A program made the translations under genes and the position numbers. Below are positions 34,101 to 42,555 of a stretch of DNA of 64,000 nucleotides, one piece after another. Position 1 is the stretch's first letter; each line of letters opens with the position of its first letter. The notes below the pieces were generated by a model, which was not told where the DNA came from, ran no database searches, and saw only the letters and a list, made by a program, of their open reading frames with translations. The stretch comes from JAVJSF01 sp040219555. GTDB lineage: Bacteria > Actinomycetota > Thermoleophilia > Miltoncostaeales > Miltoncostaeaceae. Where the stretch lies: the NCBI GenBank assembly GCA_040219555.1, contig JAVJSF010000001.1:62001-126000 (forward strand). The letters are read 5' to 3'.

Positions 34101-35248
34101 GCGCTCCGGACGCGGGGATCACCGGCGCCGAGATGGCCGCCCTCGCGCGCGCGAGGGAGCTGGCGCTGCGCGCCCGGGGACGCGTGAGCCCGAACCCGCT
34201 GGTGGGCGCGGTGGTGCTGGGGGGCGGGGGGATCCTGGCCGAAGGGTGGCACGAGGGGCCGGGCCTCCCGCATGCCGAGGCGATGGCCCTGGCCGCCGCC
34301 GGCCCCGCCGCCCGGGGTGCCACGGTGGTCTGCACGCTCGAGCCGTGCTCGCACCACGGCCGCACCCCGCCCTGCGCCGAGGCGCTGATCGCGGCGGGGG
34401 TCGCGCGGGTGGTCGTGGGGTGCCCGGACCCGCTGGAGCGGGGGCCCGGTCGCTCCGGCGGGCTGTCGGTGCTCGCCGCGGCGGGGATCGAGGTCGCGCT
34501 CGCCCCCGATGAGGAGGCGGAGGCCTGCCGTGAGCTCATCTCGGACTTCCTCACCCACGGTCTGACCGGCCGGCCCGAGGTGACGGTCAAGATGGCGACG
34601 AGCCTGGACGGCAAGATCGCCACCGCCACCGGGGAGAGCCGCTGGATCTCCGGGCCGTCCTCGCGGGCCCTGGTCCACCGCTGGCGTGCCGACGCCGACG
34701 CGGTGGCGGTCGGCATCGGCACGGCCCTGGCCGACGACCCCTCGCTCACGGCCCGCGACATCGAGGGCGAGGTGAGGCAGCCCGTGCGGGTGGTCTTCGA
34801 CACCCGCGCCCGGCTGCCGCCGGCATCGGCCCTGGTGCGCGGGGCGGGGGAGGTGCCGGTCGTGGTGCTGGCCGGCGACGACGCTCCCGCCGAGCGCACG
34901 TCCGTCCTGGCCGACGCCGGCGTGCGCGTCGAGCGGGTGGCGGGTGAGGGGTCCGATCGGGTACTGGCAGCCCTGGATGCGCTGGGTGCCATGGGCGTGC
35001 AGTCGCTCCTCGTCGAGGGCGGGGCGGGGCTGGCCGGCGGACTGATGCGCGCAGGGGCGGTCGACCGCGTGGCCTGGTTCCTGGCCCCGATGCTGATCGG
35101 CGGCGTGGGGGCCCCCTCGGCGCTCGGCGGGCAGGGCGTGCGCTCCCTGGCCGATGCCCCGCGCCTCGGGAGTCTGGGCGTGGAGCGCAGTGGCGATGAC
35201 ATCCTTGTCAGGGGGCGCCTGCGCCCGCCGGCGTGGGCGCGAGGGTAG
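34097..35248 (+). CDS. ribD: Bifunctional riboflavin pyrimidine deaminase/reductase
   Basis: A 383-residue fusion. The N-terminal deaminase (about 10-145) binds zinc through PHAEA and the TLEPCSHHGRTPPCAEAL motif. The C-terminal reductase (about 150-380) opens with VTVKMATSLDGKIATATGESRWISG and ends with SLLVEGGAGLAGGLM. Together they turn the GTP cyclohydrolase product into the ribitylamino pyrimidine phosphate. GTG start in a GTGA overlap with rpe. Confidence 0.95.
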   Translation: MSAPDAGITGAEMAALARARELALRARGRVSPNPLVGAVVLGGGGILAEGWHEGPGLPHAEAMALAAAGPAARGATVVCTLEPCSHHGRTPPCAEALIAAGVARVVVGCPDPLERGPGRSGGLSVLAAAGIEVALAPDEEAEACRELISDFLTHGLTGRPEVTVKMATSLDGKIATATGESRWISGPSSRALVHRWRADADAVAVGIGTALADDPSLTARDIEGEVRQPVRVVFDTRARLPPASALVRGAGEVPVVVLAGDDAPAERTSVLADAGVRVERVAGEGSDRVLAALDALGAMGVQSLLVEGGAGLAGGLMRAGAVDRVAWFLAPMLIGGVGAPSALGGQGVRSLADAPRLGSLGVERSGDDILVRGRLRPPAWARG

Positions 35249-35257
35249 GGGGGAGCG

Positions 35258-35863
35258 GTGTTCACGGGATTGGTGGAGGAGGGCGGCACCCTGCTGGCGC
35301 GCGAGCCCGGCGAGAGCGGTGCGCGCCTGGTCATCGGCGCCTCCCAGGTGCTGGAGGACCTGCGCCTGGGCGACTCGATCGCGGTGTCGGGCGCCTGTCT
35401 GACCGCGGTGGAGGTCGCCGGCGACCGGTTCGCGGTCGACGCGGTGGCCGAGACGCTGCGGCGTACGGTCCTGGGCTCGCTGGAGGTGGGCGACCGGGTC
35501 AACCTCGAGCGCGCGCTGCGTGCCGGAGGGCGCCTGGACGGCCACATCGTCCAGGGGCACATCGACGGCACGGGCCGCGTGCGCTCGGTGGCCCCCGAGG
35601 GCGAGAGCGCGGTGATCGAAGTGGAGGCGCCGTCGGAGTTGCTGCGCTACATCGTCGAGAAGGGGTCCGTGGCGGTCGACGGCGTGAGCCTCACCGTGGC
35701 CGGCCGGCTTCCGGACGCCTTCACCGTGGCGCTGATCCCCCACACGATGCGGGCCACCACCCTGGGGCCGCAGGCCCTCGGGCGGACGGTGAACCTGGAG
35801 GTGGATGTGCTGGCAAAGTACGTCGAGGCGCTGGTGGCCCCGTACGCCGGGGACCGAGGGTGA
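35258..35863 (+). CDS. ribE: Riboflavin synthase (alpha subunit)
   Basis: A 201-residue enzyme dismutating two lumazines to riboflavin. It opens with MFTGLVEEGG and contains two homologous lumazine-binding modules: SIAVSGACLTAVEV with FAVDAVAETLRRT, and the later SVAVDGVSLTVAGR with FTVALIPHTMRATTLG. GTG start with a G-rich ribosome site, nine bases after ribD. A 93-base gap to ribBA follows in which I find no gene or riboswitch-like structure. Confidence 0.95.
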   Translation: MFTGLVEEGGTLLAREPGESGARLVIGASQVLEDLRLGDSIAVSGACLTAVEVAGDRFAVDAVAETLRRTVLGSLEVGDRVNLERALRAGGRLDGHIVQGHIDGTGRVRSVAPEGESAVIEVEAPSELLRYIVEKGSVAVDGVSLTVAGRLPDAFTVALIPHTMRATTLGPQALGRTVNLEVDVLAKYVEALVAPYAGDRG

Positions 35864-35956
35864 ATCCCCATCGGCCGCGCCGGCCCGTCATCATGTGGAT
35901 CGCGCACGTTCTCAGTCAACCCCGTGCGGCCGGGTGCGCCGCGGGAGGTTCGTCGG

Positions 35957-37216
35957 ATGGGTAGCACCGCCGCACAGTTCGCCACCATCGCCGAGGCCAT
36001 CGAGGAGATCCGCGCCGGCCGCATGGTCATCATCGTCGACTCCGAGGAGCGCGAGAACGAGGGCGATCTGGTGATGGCGTCGCAGTTCGCCACCCCGGAG
36101 GCCATCAACTTCATGATCGCCCACGGGCGGGGCCTGGTGTGCCTGGCGCTCACCGAGGAGCGCTGCGACCAACTCAACCTCAAGCCGATGGTGCGCCGTA
36201 ACGAGGCCCCCCACGCGACGGCGTTCACGGACACCATCGAGGCGCGGCACGGCATCACCACCGGCATCTCGGCGCCCGACCGCTCCCGCACGATCATGGT
36301 GGCCATCGACCCCGCCGCCGGCCCCGAGGACCTGGTGCGCCCGGGCCACGTCTTCCCGCTCCGCGCCCGCGCCGGCGGGGTGCTGGAGCGCGCCGGCCAC
36401 ACCGAGGCGTCGGTCGACCTCGCCCGGATGGCGGGGCTGATCCCGGCGGGCGTGATCTGCGAGATCACCAACGAGGACGGCACCATGGCCCGTGTGCCCG
36501 ACCTGGTGCCGTACGCGGCCAAGCATGGCCTGAAGATGATCACGATCGCCGACCTGATCGAACACCGCCGCCGTACCGAACGGCTCATCGAGCGCGGCAC
36601 CGCCGCCCGGCTTCCCACCGAACATGGCGAGTGGACCGCCATCGGCTACCGCTCGATCATGGACGGCAAGCACCACCTCGCGCTCGTCAAGGGCGAGGTC
36701 GACGGCCGCGCGGACGTGCTGGTGCGCGTCCACTCGGAGTGCCTCACGGGCGACGTGTTCGGCTCGCAGCGGTGCGACTGCGGGGCCCAGTTGGCGGCCG
36801 CGATGCGGCGCATCGACGCCGACGGGCACGGGGTGCTGCTGTACATCGCCCAGGAGGGGCGCGGGATCGGCCTGCTCAACAAGCTGCGGGCCTACGAGCT
36901 CCAGGACAAGGGTCTGGACACCGTGCAGGCCAATCTCGAGCTGGGCTTCCCGGCCGACCTGCGCGACTACGGCATCGGCGCGCAGATCCTCGTGGACCTC
37001 GGGCTCACCTCGATCCGCCTGCTGACCAACAACCCCAAGAAGATCGTCGGGCTCGAGGGCTACGGCCTGTCGGTGGTGGACCGGGTGCCCATCGAGATCG
37101 ACCCCGTGGACGACAACGTGAACTACCTGCGCACCAAGCGCGAGAAGATGGGACACATGCTCCACCATCAGGACCTGCGCTTCGCCGCCGACGGCGAGCC
37201 CAAGGATCACGACTGA
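35957..37216 (+). CDS. ribBA: Bifunctional DHBP synthase/GTP cyclohydrolase II
   Basis: A 419-residue fusion supplying both riboflavin precursors. The N-terminal RibB domain (about 5-205) forms 3,4-dihydroxy-2-butanone 4-phosphate and shows the metal loop EERENEGDLV and RAGHTEASVDL. The C-terminal RibA domain (about 210-400) opens GTP and has the zinc cysteines in SECLTGDVFGSQRCDCG and the EGRGIGLLNK loop. ATG 35957 is chosen because GGGAGG lies eight bases upstream and because homology begins there; the frame is open further upstream. Confidence 0.95.
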   Translation: MGSTAAQFATIAEAIEEIRAGRMVIIVDSEERENEGDLVMASQFATPEAINFMIAHGRGLVCLALTEERCDQLNLKPMVRRNEAPHATAFTDTIEARHGITTGISAPDRSRTIMVAIDPAAGPEDLVRPGHVFPLRARAGGVLERAGHTEASVDLARMAGLIPAGVICEITNEDGTMARVPDLVPYAAKHGLKMITIADLIEHRRRTERLIERGTAARLPTEHGEWTAIGYRSIMDGKHHLALVKGEVDGRADVLVRVHSECLTGDVFGSQRCDCGAQLAAAMRRIDADGHGVLLYIAQEGRGIGLLNKLRAYELQDKGLDTVQANLELGFPADLRDYGIGAQILVDLGLTSIRLLTNNPKKIVGLEGYGLSVVDRVPIEIDPVDDNVNYLRTKREKMGHMLHHQDLRFAADGEPKDHD

Positions 37217-37695
37217 TGGCGCGCAGCGGCCCCCGGCCGCCGGCGATCCCGCTGGCCGACCCGTCGGTGCGGATCGCGGCCGTGGTGGCCGGCTTCCACC
37301 GGGATGTCGCCCAGGCGCTCCTGGAGGGCGCGCGCGCCCGCCTGGGTGAGGCGGGCCTGGCCGGCGACGCGCTGGACGTGCGCTGGGTCCCCGGCGCCTT
37401 CGAGCTGCCGCTGGCGGCCCAGGCGATGTCCCGGCGCGGGAGCTACGCGGCCGTGGTCGCGCTGGGCCTGGTGGTGCGCGGCGAGACCGCCCACTTCGAC
37501 CACATCTGCCACGCCGCCTCCACCGGGCTGTCGCGGGTGGCGCTGGACACCGGGGTGCCGGTGGCCTTCGGGGTGCTGACCACCGAGGATCAGGACCAGG
37601 CCTGGGCGCGCGCCGGCGGCGGGGTCGGCAACGCCGGCTCGGACGCCGCGGATGCCGCGATCGCGATGGTCAATCTGCTGGCCGAGGGGACGTAG
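37216..37695 (+). CDS. ribH: 6,7-dimethyl-8-ribityllumazine synthase
   Basis: A 159-residue enzyme joining the RibB product with the ribitylamino pyrimidine. VPGAFELPLAAQAM, GLVVRGETAHFDHIC and PVAFGVLTTEDQDQAWAR match the active-site loops, with the catalytic His in the HFDHIC segment. The ATG overlaps the ribBA stop by one base. It ends the rpe-ribD-ribE-ribBA-ribH cluster. Confidence 0.95.
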   Translation: MARSGPRPPAIPLADPSVRIAAVVAGFHRDVAQALLEGARARLGEAGLAGDALDVRWVPGAFELPLAAQAMSRRGSYAAVVALGLVVRGETAHFDHICHAASTGLSRVALDTGVPVAFGVLTTEDQDQAWARAGGGVGNAGSDAADAAIAMVNLLAEGT

Positions 37696-37778
37696 GGCTC
37701 CACCACCGCCCTCGGGGGCTCACGTCCGGGCCGCGGGCGGCCGATGGGATGGTGTCTCGGACGGATGAGGGGGTCGCG

Positions 37779-38456
37779 GTGCGCAGCATCAGGAGCGGGG
37801 TGGTCGTGGCCGGGGGCGTCCTGGCCTGTGTGGCCGCGGTGGTCCCTGCCGCGGCGGCTCCCGTGATCGACGCGACGGATCGCTGCCTGGTCCCCAGCCA
37901 GCGGCCGAACGGGCAACTGATCTCGCCGGCGCTGGTCGTGCGTGGCTCCGAGTTCAGCCCGGGTGGGGAGGTGGCGCTGCGCCGCGGCTTCCGCGAGTAC
38001 CGCGGACCGGCCGAGGAGGGCGGGGATCTGGCTGCCCGCCTGAGCGTGGTCGACCTGATCGCGTCGCGCATCCCGCGCGCCCGCACCCTGGTGGTGCGCG
38101 CCCGGGACGTCGACGCCGGCGTGCTCTCGAACGCGGTGCGCGTGCGGGTGGCGCCGCTGGCCTTCTCGGTGAGCCCGGCGCGCGCCGAGCCCGACGACCG
38201 GGTCCTGTTCCGGTTCTCGGGTTTCCGCCCCGGCCGGGCCATCCACGCGCACTACATCCTCGACGGTCGCCTCATGGGTCGTCAGGCTCTGGTCCGCGCC
38301 AAGGCGCCCTGTGGCGTGGCGGCGGTGCGCCGTCCGCAGTTCCCCCGCGGCCTGGCGCGCGCCGGCGTGTGGCGGGTCCAGTTCGACCAGTCCGCGCGGT
38401 TCTCGCCGCGCACCCGTCCCCGGCTGATCGCCGACATCGAGGTCTATCCGGGCTGA
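37779..38456 (+). CDS. Secreted protein of unknown function
   Basis: About 225 residues. A short basic start is followed by a hydrophobic stretch ending A-A-A-A-P, a standard Sec signal peptide. The mature part has two beta-rich halves: LVVRGSEFSPGGEV around the first and FSVSPARAEPDDRVLFRFSGFRPGRAI in the second, which reads like an Ig-like or IPT/TIG-type domain. Two cysteines (DRCLVP and APCGVA) could form a disulphide. GTG 37779 has a GAGGGG site upstream; ATG 37749 in the same frame is the alternative. Its last 13 bases overlap the convergent transporter gene. Confidence 0.65.
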   Translation: MRSIRSGVVVAGGVLACVAAVVPAAAAPVIDATDRCLVPSQRPNGQLISPALVVRGSEFSPGGEVALRRGFREYRGPAEEGGDLAARLSVVDLIASRIPRARTLVVRARDVDAGVLSNAVRVRVAPLAFSVSPARAEPDDRVLFRFSGFRPGRAIHAHYILDGRLMGRQALVRAKAPCGVAAVRRPQFPRGLARAGVWRVQFDQSARFSPRTRPRLIADIEVYPG

Positions 38457-39487
38457 GGGCTCCGCGGGCGCTCGGGCAGCAGTCGCGGGATCAGGCGCAC
38501 GAAGATGACCATGGTCACCAGTTCCACCAGGGTCTGGGTGACGACGACGACGGCGGCGATCGCGTACTGCGGCCCCAGCGCCAGCGCCAGCGGCAGGACC
38601 ACCAGCGAGTTGCGGGTGGCGCCGCTGAAGGTCAGCGCCCGTGCCGCCGGGACGTCGAGGCGGGCTATGCGGGCGACGAGCCACCCCACGCACGCCATGA
38701 TCGCGGGGAACGCGATGTACGCGGGGAGCACCCCCGCCACCGTCCCCAGATCGTCCCGGACCTGCGGGACCTGGGATGCGACCACCACGAACAGGGTCGC
38801 GGCCATCAGCGGGACCATCGCCCCGGTCATGGCCCGCGTCACCCAGCGGCCGAAGCGGTGGCGCGCGGCGATGGCCTGGGTGGCGGCGGCCAGCGTCAGC
38901 GGGATCGCGATCAGCAGCACGAAGGCGCGCAGGAAGGGCCCGGGTTCGATGACCGCGGCGAGGTCCGACCCCAGGATCAGCAGCAGGTACAGCGGGAGCA
39001 GCAGCAACTGCCCCAGCATCAGGAGCGGGGCCGCGGCAGTGAGGCGCTCGGCCGACCCTCCGGCCAGTCCGGAGAAGACGATCACGTAGTCGACGCACGG
39101 TGTCAGGAGCACCAGGAGCACGCCGAGCACGACCGCGCGGTCGTCCGGCAGTAGCAGCGTGAGCGCCCAGACCACCGGTGGGACGACCGCGAAGTTCACC
39201 CCGATGAGGGCGGCGATGAAACGCCCGTCCCGGAAGCTCCGGGTCAGCGCCGCGAACGGGACCTGCAGGAACGTGGCATAGAGCAGCGCGGCCAGTACCG
39301 GCTCGATGGAGTGCTCTAGCGCAGGGCCGCTCCCGCCGGCCGCCATGCCGACCGCCGCGGCGACGGCCAGGGCGAGGAGGTAGATCGCGACCTGGTGGCG
39401 CTCGGCGTACGCGACGGCGCGCGCGAGAGGTGATCCGGGGCGTGCCCGGCGCTCGGGCGGGGTGCTCGCACCACAGGGACCGGTCAT
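38444..39487 (-). CDS. ACR3/BASS-family transporter (arsenic-resistance type)
   Basis: A 347-residue membrane protein with about ten helices, in the bile acid:sodium symporter superfamily. VLLTPCVDYVIVFSGLAGG matches the ACR3 helix that carries the essential Cys after a Pro, and ALTFSGATRNSLVVLPLALA matches the second discontinuous helix. ACR3 proteins export arsenite, but no arsR or arsC gene is adjacent, so the substrate is uncertain. Start ATG 39487 lacks a close ribosome site. The gene converges with and overlaps the secreted-protein gene by 13 bases. Confidence 0.8.
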   Translation of the reverse strand: MTGPCGASTPPERRARPGSPLARAVAYAERHQVAIYLLALAVAAAVGMAAGGSGPALEHSIEPVLAALLYATFLQVPFAALTRSFRDGRFIAALIGVNFAVVPPVVWALTLLLPDDRAVVLGVLLVLLTPCVDYVIVFSGLAGGSAERLTAAAPLLMLGQLLLLPLYLLLILGSDLAAVIEPGPFLRAFVLLIAIPLTLAAATQAIAARHRFGRWVTRAMTGAMVPLMAATLFVVVASQVPQVRDDLGTVAGVLPAYIAFPAIMACVGWLVARIARLDVPAARALTFSGATRNSLVVLPLALALGPQYAIAAVVVVTQTLVELVTMVIFVRLIPRLLPERPRSPQPG

Positions 39488-39548
39488 CAGCGCGCCAGGG
39501 GCTCCCCGGCGGCCGGCGGGTTACCTCGCGGGCCGGAGGCCCGGCGGC

Positions 39549-39740
39549 TCAGGCCGCCTTGATCACCTTGCCGGCCTTGAGGCAGCGGGTGCACACGTAG
39601 GCGCGCACCGGCGTCGAGCCCTTCAGGATCCGCACGCGCTGCACATTCACGTTGAAGCGCCGCGAGGTCGCGCGCATGGAGTGGCTGCGGTTGTTACCGA
39701 ACGTTGGCGCCTTCGCGCAGACGCTGCACACCTTGGACAT
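39549..39740 (-). CDS. rpmB: Ribosomal protein bL28, zinc-binding form
   Basis: A 63-residue L28 of the large subunit. It begins SKVCSVCAKAPTFGNNRSHSM and ends YVCTRCLKAGKV, so both CxxC pairs of the zinc-binding form are kept. Many actinobacteria carry a second, cysteine-free L28 induced under zinc starvation; none is in this window. The promoter overlaps that of the divergent recG gene. It is transcribed toward the ACR3-like gene end, with 61 bases between them. Confidence 0.95.
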   Translation of the reverse strand: MSKVCSVCAKAPTFGNNRSHSMRATSRRFNVNVQRVRILKGSTPVRAYVCTRCLKAGKVIKAA

Positions 39741-39802
39741 CTCGGCCGTCTCATTTCCGTCGCTGTCATCCCGACGCCCGAGGCGTCCGTGCGGCCCCGC
39801 AT

Positions 39803-39808
39803 TATGCT
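39803..39808 (+). promoter_or_regulatory. Overlapping divergent -10 elements for recG and rpmB
   Basis: Plus-strand TATGCT ends six bases before the recG GTG (leaderless). The same bases read on the other strand give CATAAT, a good -10 for rpmB, because GCATTATGC is nearly symmetrical. One AT-rich patch may therefore serve both genes. Confidence 0.45.
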
Positions 39809-39814
39809 CGCCGC

Positions 39815-41998
39815 GTGCCATCGAGCGCAACCACAGGAGATCGCCCGGGCCCGCCGCTCGGCGCGGCGAACGGTACACCCTGGCCGGACGAGCGTCCCGG
39901 GCGGCGCCCCGACCCCTCCTGGTGGACCCGCCCGCTGGGGGATCTGCCCGGGGTGGGCGCGACCCAGGCCGCACGCGCCGGCGCCCTCGGCATCCTCACC
40001 GTGGGCGATCTCCTGGCCCACCTCCCCGCACGCTTCGAGGCCTACGACGACGGCCTGCGCCGGGTGGCCGACCTGCGCCCGGGGGAGGAGGTCACGGTGC
40101 GCGTCGTCGTCGACTCGGTCACGGTCCAGCCCACCCGCCGGCGCTCGCTGGTGATCGTGCGCGGCCGGGCGCACGACGACAGCGGGCGCGTGGTGCTGAC
40201 CTGGTTCAACCAGCGTCACCTGGCCAACCAGCTCCCCGGCGGCACGCGGCTGCTGGTGCGCGGCCGCGTGGGGTCCGGCTCGCCGCGGGAGCTCTCGGTC
40301 AAGGGTCACGAGATCGTCGAGGAGCACGCGTCCGGCGGCCTCCACACCACCGGCCTGGTCCCGGTGTACCCGGCCTCCGAGCAGATGCCGGTGCGGCGCC
40401 TGCGCGAGCTGGTGGCCCTGGCGCGGCCGCTCGCGCGCACGGTCCCCGAGACCGTGCCCACGTGGGCACGCGTCCGCCTGAGGCGCCCCACGCAGGCCGA
40501 CGCCCTGGTGGCGGCACACTTCCCCCGCACCAAGGACGAGTCGTGGCGGGCCAAGTCACACCTGGCCCTGGCCGAGCTCCTGGTGCTCCAGGTGGGGCTC
40601 GCCGCGCTGCGACGGCGGGCCACCCGCGAGGGGCGCGCACCGCGGCTCCGCGGCGGCGGCGCGCTGGTGGACCAGGTGGTGGGAGCGCTGCCCTTCCGGC
40701 TCACCGCCGAGCAGGCCCGCGCGGTGCATCGCATCTCGGCGGATCTGGCCCAGCCGGTGCCGATGCGCCGGCTGCTGCAGGGGGAGGTGGGCTCGGGGAA
40801 GACCATCGTCGCCGTCCTCGCGATGTGCCGCGCCGTCGAGGCGGGCTCCCAAGCCGCGATCCTGGCGCCCACCGAGACGCTGGCCGAGCAGCACCTGCGC
40901 ACCCTCGACGCGCTGCTGGGCCCCACCGGTCACGCCCCCGTGCTGCTGACCGGTCGCATCGCGGCGGCCGAGCGCGAGCGCCGGCGCATGGCCATCGCCA
41001 CCGGGACGGCACCGTTCGTCATCGGGACCCAGGCCCTCCTGTCCGAGGGGGTCGCCTTCCACCGCCTCGGCCTGGTGGTGGTGGACGAGCAGCACCGCTT
41101 CGGCGTGGAACAGCGCCAGGCCCTGGCCGACACGGCCGGCGCCGCGGGCGGTGAGGCCGCCCACGTGCTCTACATGACCGCCACCCCCATCCCGCGCACG
41201 CTGGCCCTCACCGACTACGGCGACCTGGCGGTCTCGACGCTGCGCCATCGTCCCCCCGGCCGTAGCCCCGTCACCACGATCTGGCTGCCCGAGCAGCGCC
41301 GTGAGGAGGCCTACGAGACGCTGCGAGCCGCGGTGCGGGCGGGGCATCAGGGCTATGTGATCTGCCCGCGGGTGGCGGAGGGGGAGGCCGCCGAGGCCCG
41401 CGCTGCGACCGCCGAGAGCGAGCGGCTGGCGGCCGGCCCGCTCGCCGCGGTGAGGGTGGGCCTGGCACACGGGGCGCAGAAGACCGAGGAGCGCCGGGGG
41501 GTGATGGCCGCCTTCGCGGCCGGGGAGATCGACGTGCTGGTGGCCACGACCGTGGTCGAGGTGGGCATCGACGTCCCCAACGCGACGGTGATGGTCATCG
41601 AGGGGGCCGACCGCTTCGGCCTGGCCCAGCTCCACCAGTTGCGCGGGCGGGTGGGGCGCGGCGCCGACGAGGGCACCTGCATCCTGTTCGGCGAGCCGGC
41701 CACCCCGGACGCCGAGCAGCGTCTGGAGGCCATCGTCGCCACCACCGACGGGTTCCGGCTGGCCGAGGCGGACCTGGACATCCGCGACAGCGGCAGCCTG
41801 CTGGGGGTCCGCCAGTCCGGGCCCAGCGACCTCCGCGTCGCGCGCCGGCGGTTCCACAAGCGTGAACTCGCCCAGGCGCGCCGGCTCGCGCGCTGGATCC
41901 TGCGCGACGACCCGGCCCTGAGCGCCCCGGAGCACGCGGCCCTGCGCGCGGCCGTCACCGCGCGTTTCGCCAGCATCCCGCGCCTGCTGGACGCATGA
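39815..41998 (+). CDS. recG: ATP-dependent DNA helicase RecG
   Basis: A 727-residue helicase that regresses stalled forks and processes Holliday junctions. The wedge/OB domain (about 65-180) with GVGATQAARAGALGILTVGDLL at its start precedes the helicase core: Walker A GEVGSGKT (about 325-332), DEQHRFGVEQR, MTATPIPRTL, VATTVVEVGIDVPNAT and QLRGRVGRG. The C-terminal LLGVRQSG motif is typical. GTG 39815 is chosen for the six-base spacing from a -10 hexamer and the lack of later starts before the conserved region. It overlaps rsmD by four bases. Confidence 0.95.
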   Translation: MPSSATTGDRPGPPLGAANGTPWPDERPGRRPDPSWWTRPLGDLPGVGATQAARAGALGILTVGDLLAHLPARFEAYDDGLRRVADLRPGEEVTVRVVVDSVTVQPTRRRSLVIVRGRAHDDSGRVVLTWFNQRHLANQLPGGTRLLVRGRVGSGSPRELSVKGHEIVEEHASGGLHTTGLVPVYPASEQMPVRRLRELVALARPLARTVPETVPTWARVRLRRPTQADALVAAHFPRTKDESWRAKSHLALAELLVLQVGLAALRRRATREGRAPRLRGGGALVDQVVGALPFRLTAEQARAVHRISADLAQPVPMRRLLQGEVGSGKTIVAVLAMCRAVEAGSQAAILAPTETLAEQHLRTLDALLGPTGHAPVLLTGRIAAAERERRRMAIATGTAPFVIGTQALLSEGVAFHRLGLVVVDEQHRFGVEQRQALADTAGAAGGEAAHVLYMTATPIPRTLALTDYGDLAVSTLRHRPPGRSPVTTIWLPEQRREEAYETLRAAVRAGHQGYVICPRVAEGEAAEARAATAESERLAAGPLAAVRVGLAHGAQKTEERRGVMAAFAAGEIDVLVATTVVEVGIDVPNATVMVIEGADRFGLAQLHQLRGRVGRGADEGTCILFGEPATPDAEQRLEAIVATTDGFRLAEADLDIRDSGSLLGVRQSGPSDLRVARRRFHKRELAQARRLARWILRDDPALSAPEHAALRAAVTARFASIPRLLDA

Positions 41999-42555
41999 GG
42001 ATCGTCGCGGGGGAGTTCGGCGGCCGGCGCATCCGCGCCCCGCGCGGGCGCGGCACGCGCCCCACCTCGGACCGCGTCCGCGAGGCCATGTTCGCCATGA
42101 TCGGACCGATCGAGGGCGAGCGGGTGCTCGACCTGTTCGCCGGCTCCGGGGCCGTCGCCCTGGAGGCCCTCTCGCGCGGGGCGCGGGAGGCCGTGGCCGT
42201 CGAGCGCGCTGGGCCGGCCCTGGCCTGCATCCGCCAGAACGCCGAGACCCTGGGCGTCGGCGGCGGACTGCGTGTGGTGGGGCGCGACTGGCGCGCTGCG
42301 CTCGCGGGCGAGGTCCAGGGGGGGCGGTGGTACGGTGTCTGCGTTGCCGACCCCCCGTACGACATGCTCACGCGCATCCTCCCGGACCTCGGACCGGCCC
42401 TCGCGGCCGTCGTGCGCCCGGGCGGTACCGTCGTGATCGAGCATGCGGGGTCCCGTGAGCTCGCCGGGCTCCCCGGGCTGGCCGTATCCGATGTCCGGAC
42501 GCGGCGCCACGGCGACAGCGCTCTCACCGTCCTGCGCCTGGAGGAGACCTCCTGA
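41995..42555 (+). CDS. rsmD: 16S rRNA (guanine-N2)-methyltransferase RsmD
   Basis: A 186-residue SAM-dependent methyltransferase modifying G966-type guanine of 16S rRNA. MRIVAGEFGGRRIRAP, RPTSDRVREAMF, the SAM loop DLFAGSGAVALEALSRGA and the catalytic DPPYD are present. It overlaps recG by four bases. Its final codons contain GGAGGAG, which doubles as the ribosome site for coaD. The recG-rsmD-coaD order is widespread in actinobacteria. Confidence 0.94.
   Translation: MRIVAGEFGGRRIRAPRGRGTRPTSDRVREAMFAMIGPIEGERVLDLFAGSGAVALEALSRGAREAVAVERAGPALACIRQNAETLGVGGGLRVVGRDWRAALAGEVQGGRWYGVCVADPPYDMLTRILPDLGPALAAVVRPGGTVVIEHAGSRELAGLPGLAVSDVRTRRHGDSALTVLRLEETS

Noticed and set aside
35864..35956. FMN riboswitch before ribBA
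   Set aside because: 93 bases is too short for the usual six-helix aptamer plus a platform, and conserved FMN-aptamer blocks are not seen.
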